Below, piece by piece: positions 47,837-58,578 of a DNA stretch of 64,000 nucleotides (position 1 is its first letter; the number at the start of each line of letters is the position of its first letter). The notes beneath the pieces were generated by a model. That model was given only the letters and a program-made list of their open reading frames with translations, had not been told where the DNA came from and did not search any database. Made by a program: the position numbers and the translations under genes. The DNA lies in contig CM038908.1 of assembly GCA_021904315.1 (NCBI GenBank), positions 35,082,001 to 35,146,000 on the forward strand. The letters are read 5' to 3'. This stretch comes from Sphagnum magellanicum. Taxonomy: Eukaryota > Streptophyta > Sphagnopsida > Sphagnales > Sphagnaceae.

Positions 47837-50562
47837 TTATTCATGACATCGTTTAGTACGTACATTTGTGTGATTGAGCATTGTTTCATGCCAATCTTTG
47901 AGGCGTTTGACACTATTTCCCAATCCATCTTCTACACGACGTAACACCAATCCTGGATGTGAAATTGCATTTGCTTTTGTGAGGCGTATGTTACGAATAT
48001 TACATGCCAATACTCTCATGTGTGAGGTGGCATGTTCACAAAGTGTCACATCGCCTTCTTTACATTCATTTGTGATCTCTTGCATTGTAATGACCAATTG
48101 TGCAAGAGCCCTTTCCATTGGGGTTGATGAATTTATTGTCTCATTAGACCCTACAATGGCACCCATAGGGAGATCATTTTGCTCCATGTTCATGAGCCCA
48201 TCAAATTTCATGATCCCATCGTCACCTTCAAGATGATCATCTTCGTCATCATCATTGGACTCCATATCATCTGGAATATGTTGCGAGTCTGCAAACATGT
48301 GACGCAACCCTCCACGATGTGATCCATACCATGTTCCACAGTAATGAATGATATCCTCTTGAGAAATGTCTGTGCATGTGAGAATGACCTTAATTTGGTG
48401 TTTACACATGTTCCCTCGCAATGCCCATTCACATGTGCAACAAAACATTTCGGTGAATGGGAATTTCACCATGTAAATAACATTGGGAAGGCGTTGGCTC
48501 CGTACGGCCCAAGCTCCATCACTCTCAAGGGTTGGTTGGTACACATGGCTGAGTGGAATAAGGGTTGCCTTTTCCACACTTCGTGTAATAATGGCCTCCA
48601 CAACCTTGTTTTTTATGAAACCCCTCTTTTTCATTTCCAATGTGTGCATGTAGTGGCGTGCAATGGTTGTTGTTAATCGCCACACCAACCAATCAATCCT
48701 ACGCCCTCTAAAGCCTTTTGTGTCAAGAGCAAGCCAACGTTTCAATGCACCATGATATGATTCAATGCTCGCTTGGGTGTCTTGGTTCGAATGGGGCACT
48801 CTTCGAACACCCACCATCCATAATTCTACAAACATAAACACAATACATAAGGATGAATAACATTATACAAAATAAATTTTGAATGCTGAACCATAATAAA
48901 TATTATCACTTACCAAATTGATGGTAATAAGTCCAGAAATAGTTTGTCCACGCATCACCAGGCTTATGTTTATGAAGGCTTTCTCTCACAGCAACCCTCC
49001 CACGCTCTTTGAAGTCATCAATTGTTTCTCCATGATTGATGGACATGTACATCACATCATGAAGGTCTTGGAGGATTCCACCCAGCACTTCCACATCTTT
49101 GATTTTTTCAATACCACGTAGGCGCCATGCTTTGAGAACATGCCAACAACAAAGGTAGATGGGAACCTTGTCCATACCCCATACGACCCTAATAAGGACA
49201 CATATGCAATAAAATCTCCATGAGTGGATGGGGTTAGTACAACATAAAATGCATTTGAAGTAATCAAGAATTTTATGAAAGATATTAAAAAACATTTAAG
49301 GAATAAACACAAAGTCGATACTAGGTATAGAACTAACCGTAATGCCTTCAATTCTTGAGGTGCATCATCAACGAGAAAACATGATGGTTTCCAATGCGGC
49401 ATGTGTGATAACATCTTCTCTTTTAATGGTTTCAACCATTCGATCAAATCTTGCACTGTTTGCCTACTTGTAATGATCCAGGCTAAAGGGACACCCGTGT
49501 GATGATCATCAAATCCCATCAAGGTGAATAGATGGAATTTCATGTCATTTGTGCCAAATGTTGCATCCATAGAAATGGCACCATTGTGACCATATGATAG
49601 CATGGACTCACATTGAGTTGGTGTTTGAATACCTATGGTGAATGGGACTTGAGTTCCGTTCATTTCACCAACATCTTGGAAAAAGAACACATCTTCTGGA
49701 TGTTGGAGAGCCCAAGACCGAATTGAAATTGCAGGGTTAGTGTGTAAACGCCAACTCCCTTTCTTATGTTTCTGATCCAAATATGCAATGTCTTGAAGCC
49801 GAATGAAATCATCTCGTGTCATGCTTTGACCCACATTCACACGTTCCCACCAAATTGCTTTATGCTTGTCATATATTTGTTTGGTCGTATAACCTAAGCT
49901 TAGTTGGGCCCATATGTGGTCTTTCAATGCTTGTGACATGCGTGGAGCATAACGAGACATACGAGAAATGGACTCTGGGTCATGCTCACCATGTGCGAAT
50001 GACCCATCAATTCGTGTATGGGCCTTATGATAAATTGTGATCTCAGCCACATCAGGTCGTGTGTATAGACGTTTGATTGAGAATGACGCTAAGCATCCTC
50101 GTTTAATAGATCAAGTGTGGGTTGAATTTTCTCGATAGTCCTCTGGTCCATATCCGCATTGATACCTAAACCAAAAAACTTTCAAAACGTAAATGATTAC
50201 ATCTTTGGTATATGAATTAAAGAAATTAAAAAGGTTAATGCCATAAATGTTTACCATGTATGCCCGAGGTGGTTTTTGATAGTTGGTTGCTTGACATCCA
50301 TTTGGCTTGGAATGTTTTTGTGAACATTCCATTCCATAGGGGTGCTTGTATCCCCTCGTTCACCTTCCAAGAATTCCGCGACGCGAGCATATGGAACATA
50401 AGCAAATTGAATGGTCACTTTATTTTGCCCTCCATGGCGTATCCCAGATGTCCACACCAAGTCTCTGTTTGAGAAAGGGGATTTGGTGGGGTTTTGGACA
50501 TGAATGGAATGGGACTTTGGAACCCTTCCCATGATTGAAGGAAGTAGGACAAATTCCTGCAT
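47837..50562 (-). CDS. MULE transposase, four exons, one in-frame stop
   Basis: Exons (minus): 50562-50255, 50165-49338, 49188-48914 and 48825-47837. Introns are 89, 149 and 88 bp, all GT-AG with matching phases, giving exactly 2,400 coding bases. The transposase core is clear: first Asp in SMDATFGTN (D303), second in CFLVDDAPQELKALR (D369 or D370), the C-x2-H signature in YLCCWHVLKAW, and Glu in IESYHGALKRW (E492). A SWIM zinc finger follows (C600-x-C602 to C611-x-H613, CTCEWALRGNMCKH), then an acidic tail. Residues about 106-152 have Cys and His spacing that could form a zinc cluster for DNA binding. The only lesion is TGA at 50111-50113 (codon 121), one C-to-T change from CGA. The ATG at 50562 is the first in frame; an upstream exon is possible since TTGATGCAG also resembles an acceptor. 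It would cut and paste elements bearing these termini in the nucleus. Confidence 0.92.
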
Positions 50563-50612
50563 CAAGAGAATTTATAATTCTCTAAACATTCATCATTGAA
50601 CAAAAACCCAAA

Positions 50613-50985
50613 ATGCAATACATACATGGCTCCTTTAAAATCAATGTTATGACTTGGAATTCCCATTACAACACCCATATCATGATATAAAAAACCTATT
50701 ATTCCAATGTACATAACGTACAATACTTGCATTATGAACCCATATACTAAAACAAATTTTGGCAATACCCACATTGAGCTACTAAACCTCCCATCATTGA
50801 AAATTTTCTCATATGCAATACCCATATTGTACCTTAAACCCATGATGTCTGAAAACCCCATGTAGCAATACCCACATAGTGATAAATTAATGCACACTGT
50901 TTGAGAGGTACAAAATGCAATACCTACATTAAGCCAAAAAACCCACACTAGTTGTGGGTAGTCAATGCATTATTCGCATATGGGT
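50613..50985 (+). repeat. GCAATACCCACAT motif cluster upstream of the transposase
   Basis: About eight copies (for example near 50614, 50762, 50815, 50864 and 50918) spaced roughly 50 bp, in plus orientation like the 44.5-kb array. They lie immediately 5' of the transposase start, where a promoter would be expected. Spacing close to that of the 44.5-kb array suggests common origin. Confidence 0.85.
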
Positions 50986-52009
50986 ATGAAAACATAAACT
51001 ACAAAAAAATATTGAATATGAAATATCCATGAAAAAGTATAAAACCTTTATCTATGCTTGTATACTTAATGAAACTTGATGCCCTTTCTATATCCAACAA
51101 CTAGGAAATGAAAGGAGGTTGAATTGTGAAAATATAAACAAAAAAACAAAAGAAGTTACAAGAGACAAATGCATACCTTTAAGAATAAAAGATGACAACG
51201 TTCCACCAAAGCTTATAATCCCAATTGAAAACACAACCCTAAAAAATCATAACTCGTACAAAAATGGGTTAGAAAATATTAAACTTTAGGAACTATGGAA
51301 CATATGGAAACAAAGGAAATTCAAATTATGGTATAGATTTAAACAAGTGAATAGATCAAAAACCAATACAATGAGCAAAATTTAGAGTATAAACCTTAAG
51401 TTCTGAAATATATGAACCAAATTCTTATACACTACATAATAAAGCATAACCTTAAAAATCCAAATGATATTTTGCCATAAGCCTTATTACAACCCTAATT
51501 ATACAAACCCTAAAAAAAAAAAGTCTTAGTGATATATGTCCTAAACCCAAAAAATATACAAAGTATACAAATTATATAATGCAAAATACGTTAAACTTTG
51601 AAAACAATCAAATAAATTTCATACAAAACCAAAAGAGAAGATATGTTACTTACCTTTGTGTGATCTCTCCAACTTAAATTTTTCCACTCTTTTTGAAGAA
51701 GATATAGAATGCAATTGTATTACTTCACATATGTGTAAACCCTAAAATTTTCCCCCCAAATTGAGCCTACTTTAGATTAATTACTCTATATTTGTGAAAG
51801 ACTTATTAATTAATTTATGTGTCTCAACCCTAAACCTAATGGTTAAGTTAGTAGGGTATGTAATTAATAGAGTAGCTAAGTTAGTAAGGTAGGTGGTTAA
51901 TACAATAGCTAGGTTAGTAGGATAACTAGGTATTAGGGTAGTTGTGTCAGTAGGGGATAATAAATAAGGTACCAAGGTTGGTGTAATACTTATGAGGGTA
52001 GGAAAGTGA
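50986..52009. other. AT-rich part of the MULE, no gene
   Basis: Contains at 51640-51800 one of four copies of a 130-bp block (CTTACCTTTGTGTGAT to AAATTTTCCCCCC); the others are near 45060, 46410 and 52790. TAGTAGGGTAG-type words at 51850-52020 resemble the right subterminal array. No coding sequence is supported. Confidence 0.7.
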
Positions 52010-52570
52010 GCAGGGTAGCTATTCGGAGTGACCCCAAATGCAGGTATTGCATTTAGGGTGGGATCTTCATATAAAGAACCCTAAACCCCACATGCGTACT
52101 TTCGGAATGACCCCAAATGCAGGTATTACATTTAGGGTGGGATCTTCATATAAAGAACCCTAAACCCCACATGCGTACTTTCAAAGTGACCCTAAATGCA
52201 GGTATTGCATTTAGGGTAAGATCTTCATATAAAGAAAGCCTAAACCCTACATGCGTCCTTTCGAAGTGACCCAAAGTGCAGGTATTACATTTAGGGTTGG
52301 GTTATTTCAAAGTGACTTTGCATATGCATATTGTGTTTAGGGTTAGGTCTTCACTTAAGGGTATCCAAACCATTTAGATGGGTTTTTTTGAAACGTGGGT
52401 ATTACATTTAGGTTTGTTTTTTCATTTCAACTTGAAATACCCAAACTGTACTTACCTTTACCAACTAGAATTTTGGGGTTTCGTTGTAATACCTACACCC
52501 GTACTTACTTTTACCAACTGGAATTTTGGGGCATAATTTCAATACTTTCACTTGTACTTACTTTTACCAA
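52010..52570. repeat. Internal direct duplication in the MULE, copy 2
   Basis: Second copy of 47010-47590, with the 80-bp tandem motif array (motif near 52036, 52117, 52197 and 52277) and the same following sequence. The plus-oriented motif copies at 52430-52550 are more decayed than in copy 1. Confidence 0.88.
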
Positions 52571-53160
52571 ACCCTAACAAAAAAAAATCTTAGTGATATA
52601 TGCCCTAAACCTAAAAAATTATACAAGCTATACAAATCATATAATGCAAAATAAACTAATTTAAAAGAACATAGGAAAAAATTAAAAAACCAAAATTCAA
52701 AGGTTTTAAACTATAAATATTTATTAAGTGAAAGAAAATATGTTAATCTTTAAAAATAATCAAATAAATTTCATATAAAACCAAAAGAAAAGATATGTGT
52801 TTTATCTTTGTGTGATCCTTCCAACCTAATTTTTCCACTCTTTTTGAAGAAGATATAAAATGCAATTGTATTACTTCACATATGTGTAAACCCTAAAATT
52901 TTCCCCCCAAATTTAGCCTACTCTAGATTAATTACTATACATTTGTGAAAAACTTATTAATTAATTTGTGTCTCAACCCTAAACCTAAAAATTTCCCCCC
53001 AAATTTAGCTTATTTTAAATTAATTACTATACATTTATGAAAAACTTATCAATTAATTTATGTGTCTCAACCCTAAACCTAATGGTTAAGTTAGTAGGGT
53101 ATGTAATTAATAGAGTAGCTAGGTTAGTAGGGTAGGTGGTTAGTACAGTAGCTTGGTTAG
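52571..53160. other. AT-rich right part of the MULE
   Basis: No gene. Holds the last copy of the 130-bp CTTTGTGTGAT block (about 52800-52925), with part of it (AAATTTCCCCCCAAATTTAG) repeated again near 52985-53010. Confidence 0.65.
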
Positions 53161-53365
53161 TGATGTGACCCAAAATGCAAGTATTGCATTTAAGGTATGA
53201 TCTTTGTATAAAGATGTTTAAACCTCACATGCGTATTTTCGAAATGGCCCAAAATGCAAGTATTGCATTTAGGGTAGGATCTTTGTATAAAGAAAGCTTG
53301 AACCCCACATGCGTACTTTCGAAATGGCCCAAAATGCAGGTATTGCATTTAGGGTAAGGTTTTTA
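53161..53365 (-). repeat. Last GCAATAC motif copies, minus orientation
   Basis: Three copies near 53177, 53254 and 53337 in a repeat of about 80 bp (GCCCAAAATGCAAGTATTGC, GATCTTTGTATAAAG, CACATGCGTACTTTCGAAATG), diverged from the 47-kb and 52-kb arrays. Confidence 0.85.
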
Positions 53366-53389
53366 GGGTAGGGTATGTAATTAATAGTG

Positions 53390-53540
53390 TAGCTAGGTTA
53401 GTAGGGTAGGTGGTGAGTACAGTAGCTAGGTTAGTAGGGTAGGTGATGAGTACAGTAGCTAGGTTAATAGGGTAGGTGGTAAATACAGTAGCTAGGTTAG
53501 TAGGGTTGGTGGTGAATGTAGTAGCTAGGTAGAAAAGTGA
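53390..53540 (-). repeat. 33-bp subterminal tandem repeat, about four copies
   Basis: Units AGTAGCTAGGTTAGTAGGG start at 53421, 53454 and 53487, with partial units on both sides (spacing 33). On the minus strand this gives CTACC words, mirroring 41171-41268 at the other end. Confidence 0.85.
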
Positions 53541-53712
53541 ACAGGGTAGAAAAGTGAACAGGGTAGCTATGTGTGGGGTCAGGTCCAGGGAAAAACGAAC
53601 AGGAACCAAAAAAAAAAAAAGTACAATGGTCAGCAGCAAAAAGAAATGGACTGTCATGAACCCCATCCGGCGCCCAATGAAAAAACGCAACCCATCCAGT
53701 GGACAGAACGGC

Positions 53713-53749
53713 CAACTGGTGCATTGGTGGGTGCTAATTCACTCTGGCC
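53713..53749 (-). repeat. MULE right terminal inverted repeat
   Basis: Reverse complement of 41027-41063 with two mismatches; followed immediately by the 9-bp target duplication. Confidence 0.95.
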
Positions 53750-53758
53750 CTCCGGCAG
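53750..53758. other. Target-site duplication, right (9 bp)
   Basis: CTCCGGCAG, identical to 41018-41026; sequence D resumes directly afterwards with GACCTGGAAA. Confidence 0.95.
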
Positions 53759-54479
53759 GACCTGGAAATTGTGACGACGTGGCTGCCTCCCATGTCGGTA
53801 AACGTCCAGCCCCACTGTGCGCGGCCTTCCCAAAAATTGCCGCCTTTCATACTGCCATGCCGAGAATACAATTACCGACAGCAGTGTTGTTTGTGTTCAT
53901 TGATTACCCTAGCCACAAGTAGAAGATGCACTTGTCTTTCAAACAATGTGAGGTCAGAGAGATTGCCGCGTTCCAGACAGCAGTTTCTCTTTTTTTTCCA
54001 GCTTTTTGATGTCAAAATTTTGGCGAAATTTAACAAAATTTTAGAAAAATCAGTCGAAGTTACAATTTTTTATAAAAAAAACTCCAGAAAATTTCCAATT
54101 TCTTTGTCTAAAAATGGCGAAATTTCGCCAGGAAAAAAAACCATTTGTACACATACCAATAGCAATGATATCGTTGTGCATTCATTTCTAGCCGGAGATA
54201 GAAACTGGACCAATCTTTCAGCCCTGTGATGTTTGAAAAGTGATTGAAGAATTCCAACTTCCAGCTGCGATGGCAACGGTACAACCCCAGGTTCCAACCC
54301 TCATCATGCCCCTGGTCGGACTTTGGAAGAACTATATTCGTTGTTGATATAATCCATAACATCGCAGTCCTAGGGACTCGTACTATTATTAGTTTGAACA
54401 GAGTCTGTGGCATTGTAGTGCCGACTGCGTAGTGGCAAACACTCTTTTACATTATCTCCAGTCTCAGCAGCAAGAACTC

Positions 54480-54516
54480 GGCCAAAGTGAACCAGCCTCC
54501 ATGACTGCACGAGTTA
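54480..54516 (+). mobile_element. Diverged MULE-type terminus in D
   Basis: GGCCAAAGTGAACCAGCC and the following CTGCACnAGTTAGCCGTTCTG resemble the reverse complement of the complete MULE's right end, including the inner GCCGTTCTGTnCAC and GGATGGG. The opposite terminus is not in the window. The same terminus at the same place in E shows that insertion predates the D/E duplication. Confidence 0.65.
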
Positions 54517-54749
54517 GCCGTTCTGTTCACAGGATGGGCTGTGTTTTTTCATCTGCCTCTTCACCCTACATTAACCAACGTTCTGCCACAGTCAATTTTT
54601 TTGCTCACTGACCTTTGACCCTTTTTTCTGGGCCAATTTTTTCTCAACCCTGACCCTCCATACTCCCCTCCCACCTAGTTACCCTACTCTACTGACCTAC
54701 CTCTTAGTCTAAACCTTGAACCCAACCAACTAACAACCAATCCCTTAAC

Positions 54750-55087
54750 TACTTTTTTCTATCTTTTCTTGGCAAAACTTATATTTTTTCCTGGCTAAAC
54801 TTATATCTGTTCTTGGCTAGACTTCTATCTCTTGGCAAAACTTATCTCTCTTTTTCTTGGCAAAAATTATATTTATTCTTGACTAAACTTTTATCTATTG
54901 GCAAAAGTTATATATTTTCTTGGCTAAACTTTTTTCTTTTGGCAAAACTTATATACCTTCTTGATTAAACTTTTCTCTCTTGGCAAAACCTATATCCTTT
55001 CTTGGTTAAACTTTTTTTCTCTTGACAAAACCCATATTCTTTCTTGGTTAAACTTTTCTCTCTTGGCAAAACCTATATCCCTTCTTG
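54750..55087 (+). repeat. About 41-bp TTGGCAAAACTTATAT tandem array in D
   Basis: Units such as TTGGCAAAACCTATATCC followed by TTCTTGGTTAAACTTTTCTC start at 54939, 54980, 55022 and 55063, with more irregular units before. The array stops at 55087 where copy C begins. It lies inside the diverged MULE-type terminus, so it may be that element's subterminal array. Confidence 0.88.
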
Positions 55088-58000
55088 GTGATTTAAGATT
55101 TTAGGACATTATTTTGTTGTTTTGCAAGTTTTTGTGTGTGCACATTTGGTGTGGTTTCTTATGTTTTTGTGTTTTGGGCTTGGATATTTGCGTGGTTGTA
55201 AGTGAGTTCTTTTGATTTGGGTTGATGCGCCATTTTAGGTATCATGTTGTCATTTTGTTTCTATGTATAGACAACAATAAGTGTAGGTGTCGATATGGTA
55301 GCACATGACATTAGTAAGAGGTGAAAGCATGGTTAGGTGTTTCAAAAGTGGCATTTGAAGGTCCATAATCTAACACTAGAGATTTTTTTTTGTTTTAATA
55401 ATGATTAAACCGTGTTATATCAATGGTAGTTTGGTATATGTTTGGACAATAAAAGAATAAGTTATGAATGTTGTTGAAGTCTCCATTTAAATGATTGTAT
55501 CACATTGAATGCTTAGTAGGTGGCAACTCACATTTATGCCTCTTCCCATGCAAAGTTTTGGAAATGCAACTACACGAAATTGTGAGATCCATTCATATAT
55601 TAGAAAAGGCTTTTGTTTGTTTGTGATCACACCATACATTAACCATCTTAAATCATGGGCCCTATGTTGTGCTTTTGGTATGGCCAAAGAACTTTTAATA
55701 AAACAATGTGCTTGTTTAGCAATTTTCATACCAATAGAGAAAAACTTATTGAATTTATACAATATTTGTCTATGAAAATTAGTTAAATTTTGAAAAATGA
55801 TTTTGCTATAATAATTTTAAGATGACACCCACTTCAACTAAAGCAATATTAAGCTTGGTGAACTTATAGGAGGTTTAGTTTATACTTGGCCATTACCACA
55901 AAGGTTTGAGCTAATTTTAATGCAATCACAATGAAAATAATCATGATGTTGCCCATTATATGGTCTAACAAAAAATCTCCTTTATCATGAACATTATTGG
56001 TTTTAATAAATTGTGATTTTACTGATTTCATGTATGAATAGTAATAATTATTTATTTTTTGAAACATTTAAATTCTCTATTTTGTCATAAATATAATATA
56101 AAACATACCAAAATCACTTCTAGATTTAAGGTCATGTCATAAAAGTTGAATGCTTACTACTTTTAATATTATGAAGATTAAAAAGATCATTAAACAACAT
56201 CATTACATTTGATAATTTGATGTAGGAACATTTATTGTCATCTTATATTATAAAGTTTTTAATGTTTTAATTTATACATGTAAAAAAAAATGAAAACTAA
56301 GAAAATCCAATTTACTTCCAAGAAGCACATTTGAGGCATAATAATCTAATTTAATATGTTAAAAAAGTTAGCACCTAAATTATTGGATTCACGTTAGATT
56401 TATAAAATTTCAAAACAATGTTTATACATTCATACCATTTCACCAAGTGTTATTTGTGAACATAGATTCATCTTGCTTTGAATAAAAAACTTGACAAGTC
56501 ATACCTTTTCCTTAAATATCTTGAAATACATCCTCTAAATTTTGATATGTCAATTACAACAAAATTTCCAAAGTTTGATTCTTAAAAAATTAGGAAAAAA
56601 AAACCATTAACCCTTTAGAAGCATGGGTATTGACCATTCTATAACACATCGAAAAATTTCGAAAGTGTGTTTAGAAGGCACCTTACATCAATTAATAACC
56701 TCCCTAAAAAAGAAAAAATATATTAACAATAGGAAGGAGACTATGCCTGTTAATAGGCATATCCACTTTTCAAAAGTAGTTATAAATCCCCACCCACTTT
56801 TCATGGCTCATGGTCTATGTATGTTTAGAGGATTGACATGGCAATAATGTATTCGTTCAGTGGAAAACATGGGAAACCAACAATAATTCCAATTCATCAT
56901 GGTCTACATATGGTTATGTATAGAGGAATGGGAGGGCAATAAGGTATTTGCTTGGTGGAAGGCATGGGAAACAAGCAATAACATGAGTTCCCTATGCCGT
57001 TAAAGAAATGAATATTCTACGTTTCCCCTTCATAAACAAAGGACGCAAGGAATGTGCCAAAACATTGTCTATTAATAGGAGGAACATTGCATGTAAGCAA
57101 TCCAATCCTTTCAAACCTTATCTTCTTGCAAAATGAAAGCATGTGAGTTAATCAATATTTTATGTATATTTTGGTAGTGCAATGGATGAAACCATAAAGA
57201 TTATCTCATACATGTGTCAAAAATCATCAACTAACATTGGATGGGTGTCACCTTGGGTACATCAAACAATTGGGAAAAAAAACAATCATTCATTTTGTTT
57301 GCAATGTTAAATCAAAGGGTGTAAATGTGTTCTTGTGAATTTCACCCAAGTTGACACCCAAGTTGACACCCTTTTGCAGGAGCTAGCATAAGAATTGAAC
57401 AATGGAGGGTGAAAACATGCTAAAATACACAATTAAATGTCCTTGATTTCGAATGTAATAAAAAAAAATCATTTTGGCCATAAATAGAAGAGAGTAAATT
57501 CAGATTTTATTTAAATTCATTTGGAAACCATGGTGCTTTCTATTGAGTTTATATGAAATTGAATAGAAAATTTGAGAAATTTTGGTATAGTAAAAGTAAT
57601 GAACAAATACTTTTGAATTTGATTGGTCAATATGGTTTTCAAAATGACTTTTTCATTAGAAATTTCAATGAATTATGCATAAATGTCATATAGTTTGAAA
57701 TTAATAGAATTGGATTTTTTTTTTCCAAACATTCATATTCTTTTCCATATGTCATAAAAATGGCATTTGTGGCAACTTCCATTCAACAATGATTACTTAT
57801 TATTCCTTTCTTGAAATTCTCACCATTTTTCTTTTGTTTTGAATCATATGTATGTTAACTATTTGAACAATCTCAATGGAAATAAGGAGAATTTTAAATC
57901 TTTGACAAGATTAGTCAGAAGGGTGGAATCCTTTCAGCATTTCATAACTAATTGCTCAAGGACTTAAAAACCAAAATAAAAATTGGAACCAGCAATTTAT

Positions 58001-58578
58001 TGCATGTAGAGTTTACCTTTTATGGTACGTTCAAACTTGAAACAAAAAATTCCCTTGTTGTAACTAAATTTACATGCATGCTTTTTTTAATGAAACATGA
58101 CAATCTATAATATGCACATAGTATTTCATATGTCATTCAAATGATGGGTAAAGTTGAAAACATAATTGTGCAATCATTGACATTCAAAACTTGATGGAAA
58201 AATACATTAAAGTAACTCACCTTATTTACAAGGGTGTTAAGACACATTGAACCTTATATGTTGGAGTTTTTCTTTTTGTAATTTAGGGTTAAATGCAATG
58301 TGAAACATGAAAACAACTTATTAATTCATTTAATATTATCATATAACTATGCAAAATGAATGAAATGCTTTTAATTCACATTAGAACAATATGAACTCAA
58401 CAAATTATATGTGTACAAACATAGGTATTTGATATCATAAGAAGTGTTTCACATAAGAATACATGACAGTAATTTTGAAGCCTTGTTTATTTCATATCAT
58501 ATCCGAAACAACATTTGATGATATATCAATGTTGTGGGTATTATGTAAAATTCATCACTAAAATGAGCAAAATTACTT

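Larger units (their letters stand above)
41027..53749. mobile_element. Complete two-gene Mutator-like element (MULE), 12.7 kb
   Basis: The element is bounded by inverted repeats at 41027-41063 and 53713-53749 (35 of 37 bases identical; left start GGCTGGAGTGAATTAGCACC, right GGCCAGAGTGAATTAGCACC). It is flanked by a perfect 9-bp target duplication. The related sequence at 61068-62405 is uninterrupted at the same site. It carries a C2H2 zinc-finger gene (plus) and a MULE transposase gene (minus) in convergent orientation. This layout recalls maize MuDR, whose mudrA and mudrB also converge, but I see no reason to call the zinc-finger gene a mudrB homologue. CTACC-type tandem repeats lie just inside both ends, in inverse orientation. 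The single visible transposase lesion and the good terminal repeats suggest a fairly recent insertion. Confidence 0.95.
53750..55087. repeat. Duplicated sequence D (right part)
   Basis: Collinear with E (61133-62405) in direct orientation and highly similar: GTGACGACGTGGCTGCC, CAGCAGTGTTGTTTGTG, ACCAATAGCAATGATATCG, then the second MULE terminus and the TTGGCAAAAC array. Open frames on both strands are short and not consistently conserved, so I call no gene. Its function is unknown. Confidence 0.92.

Noticed and set aside
53554-54432. Several open frames in sequence D and in E (61154-61827)
   Set aside because: Small indels change the frames between the two copies; no recognisable domains.
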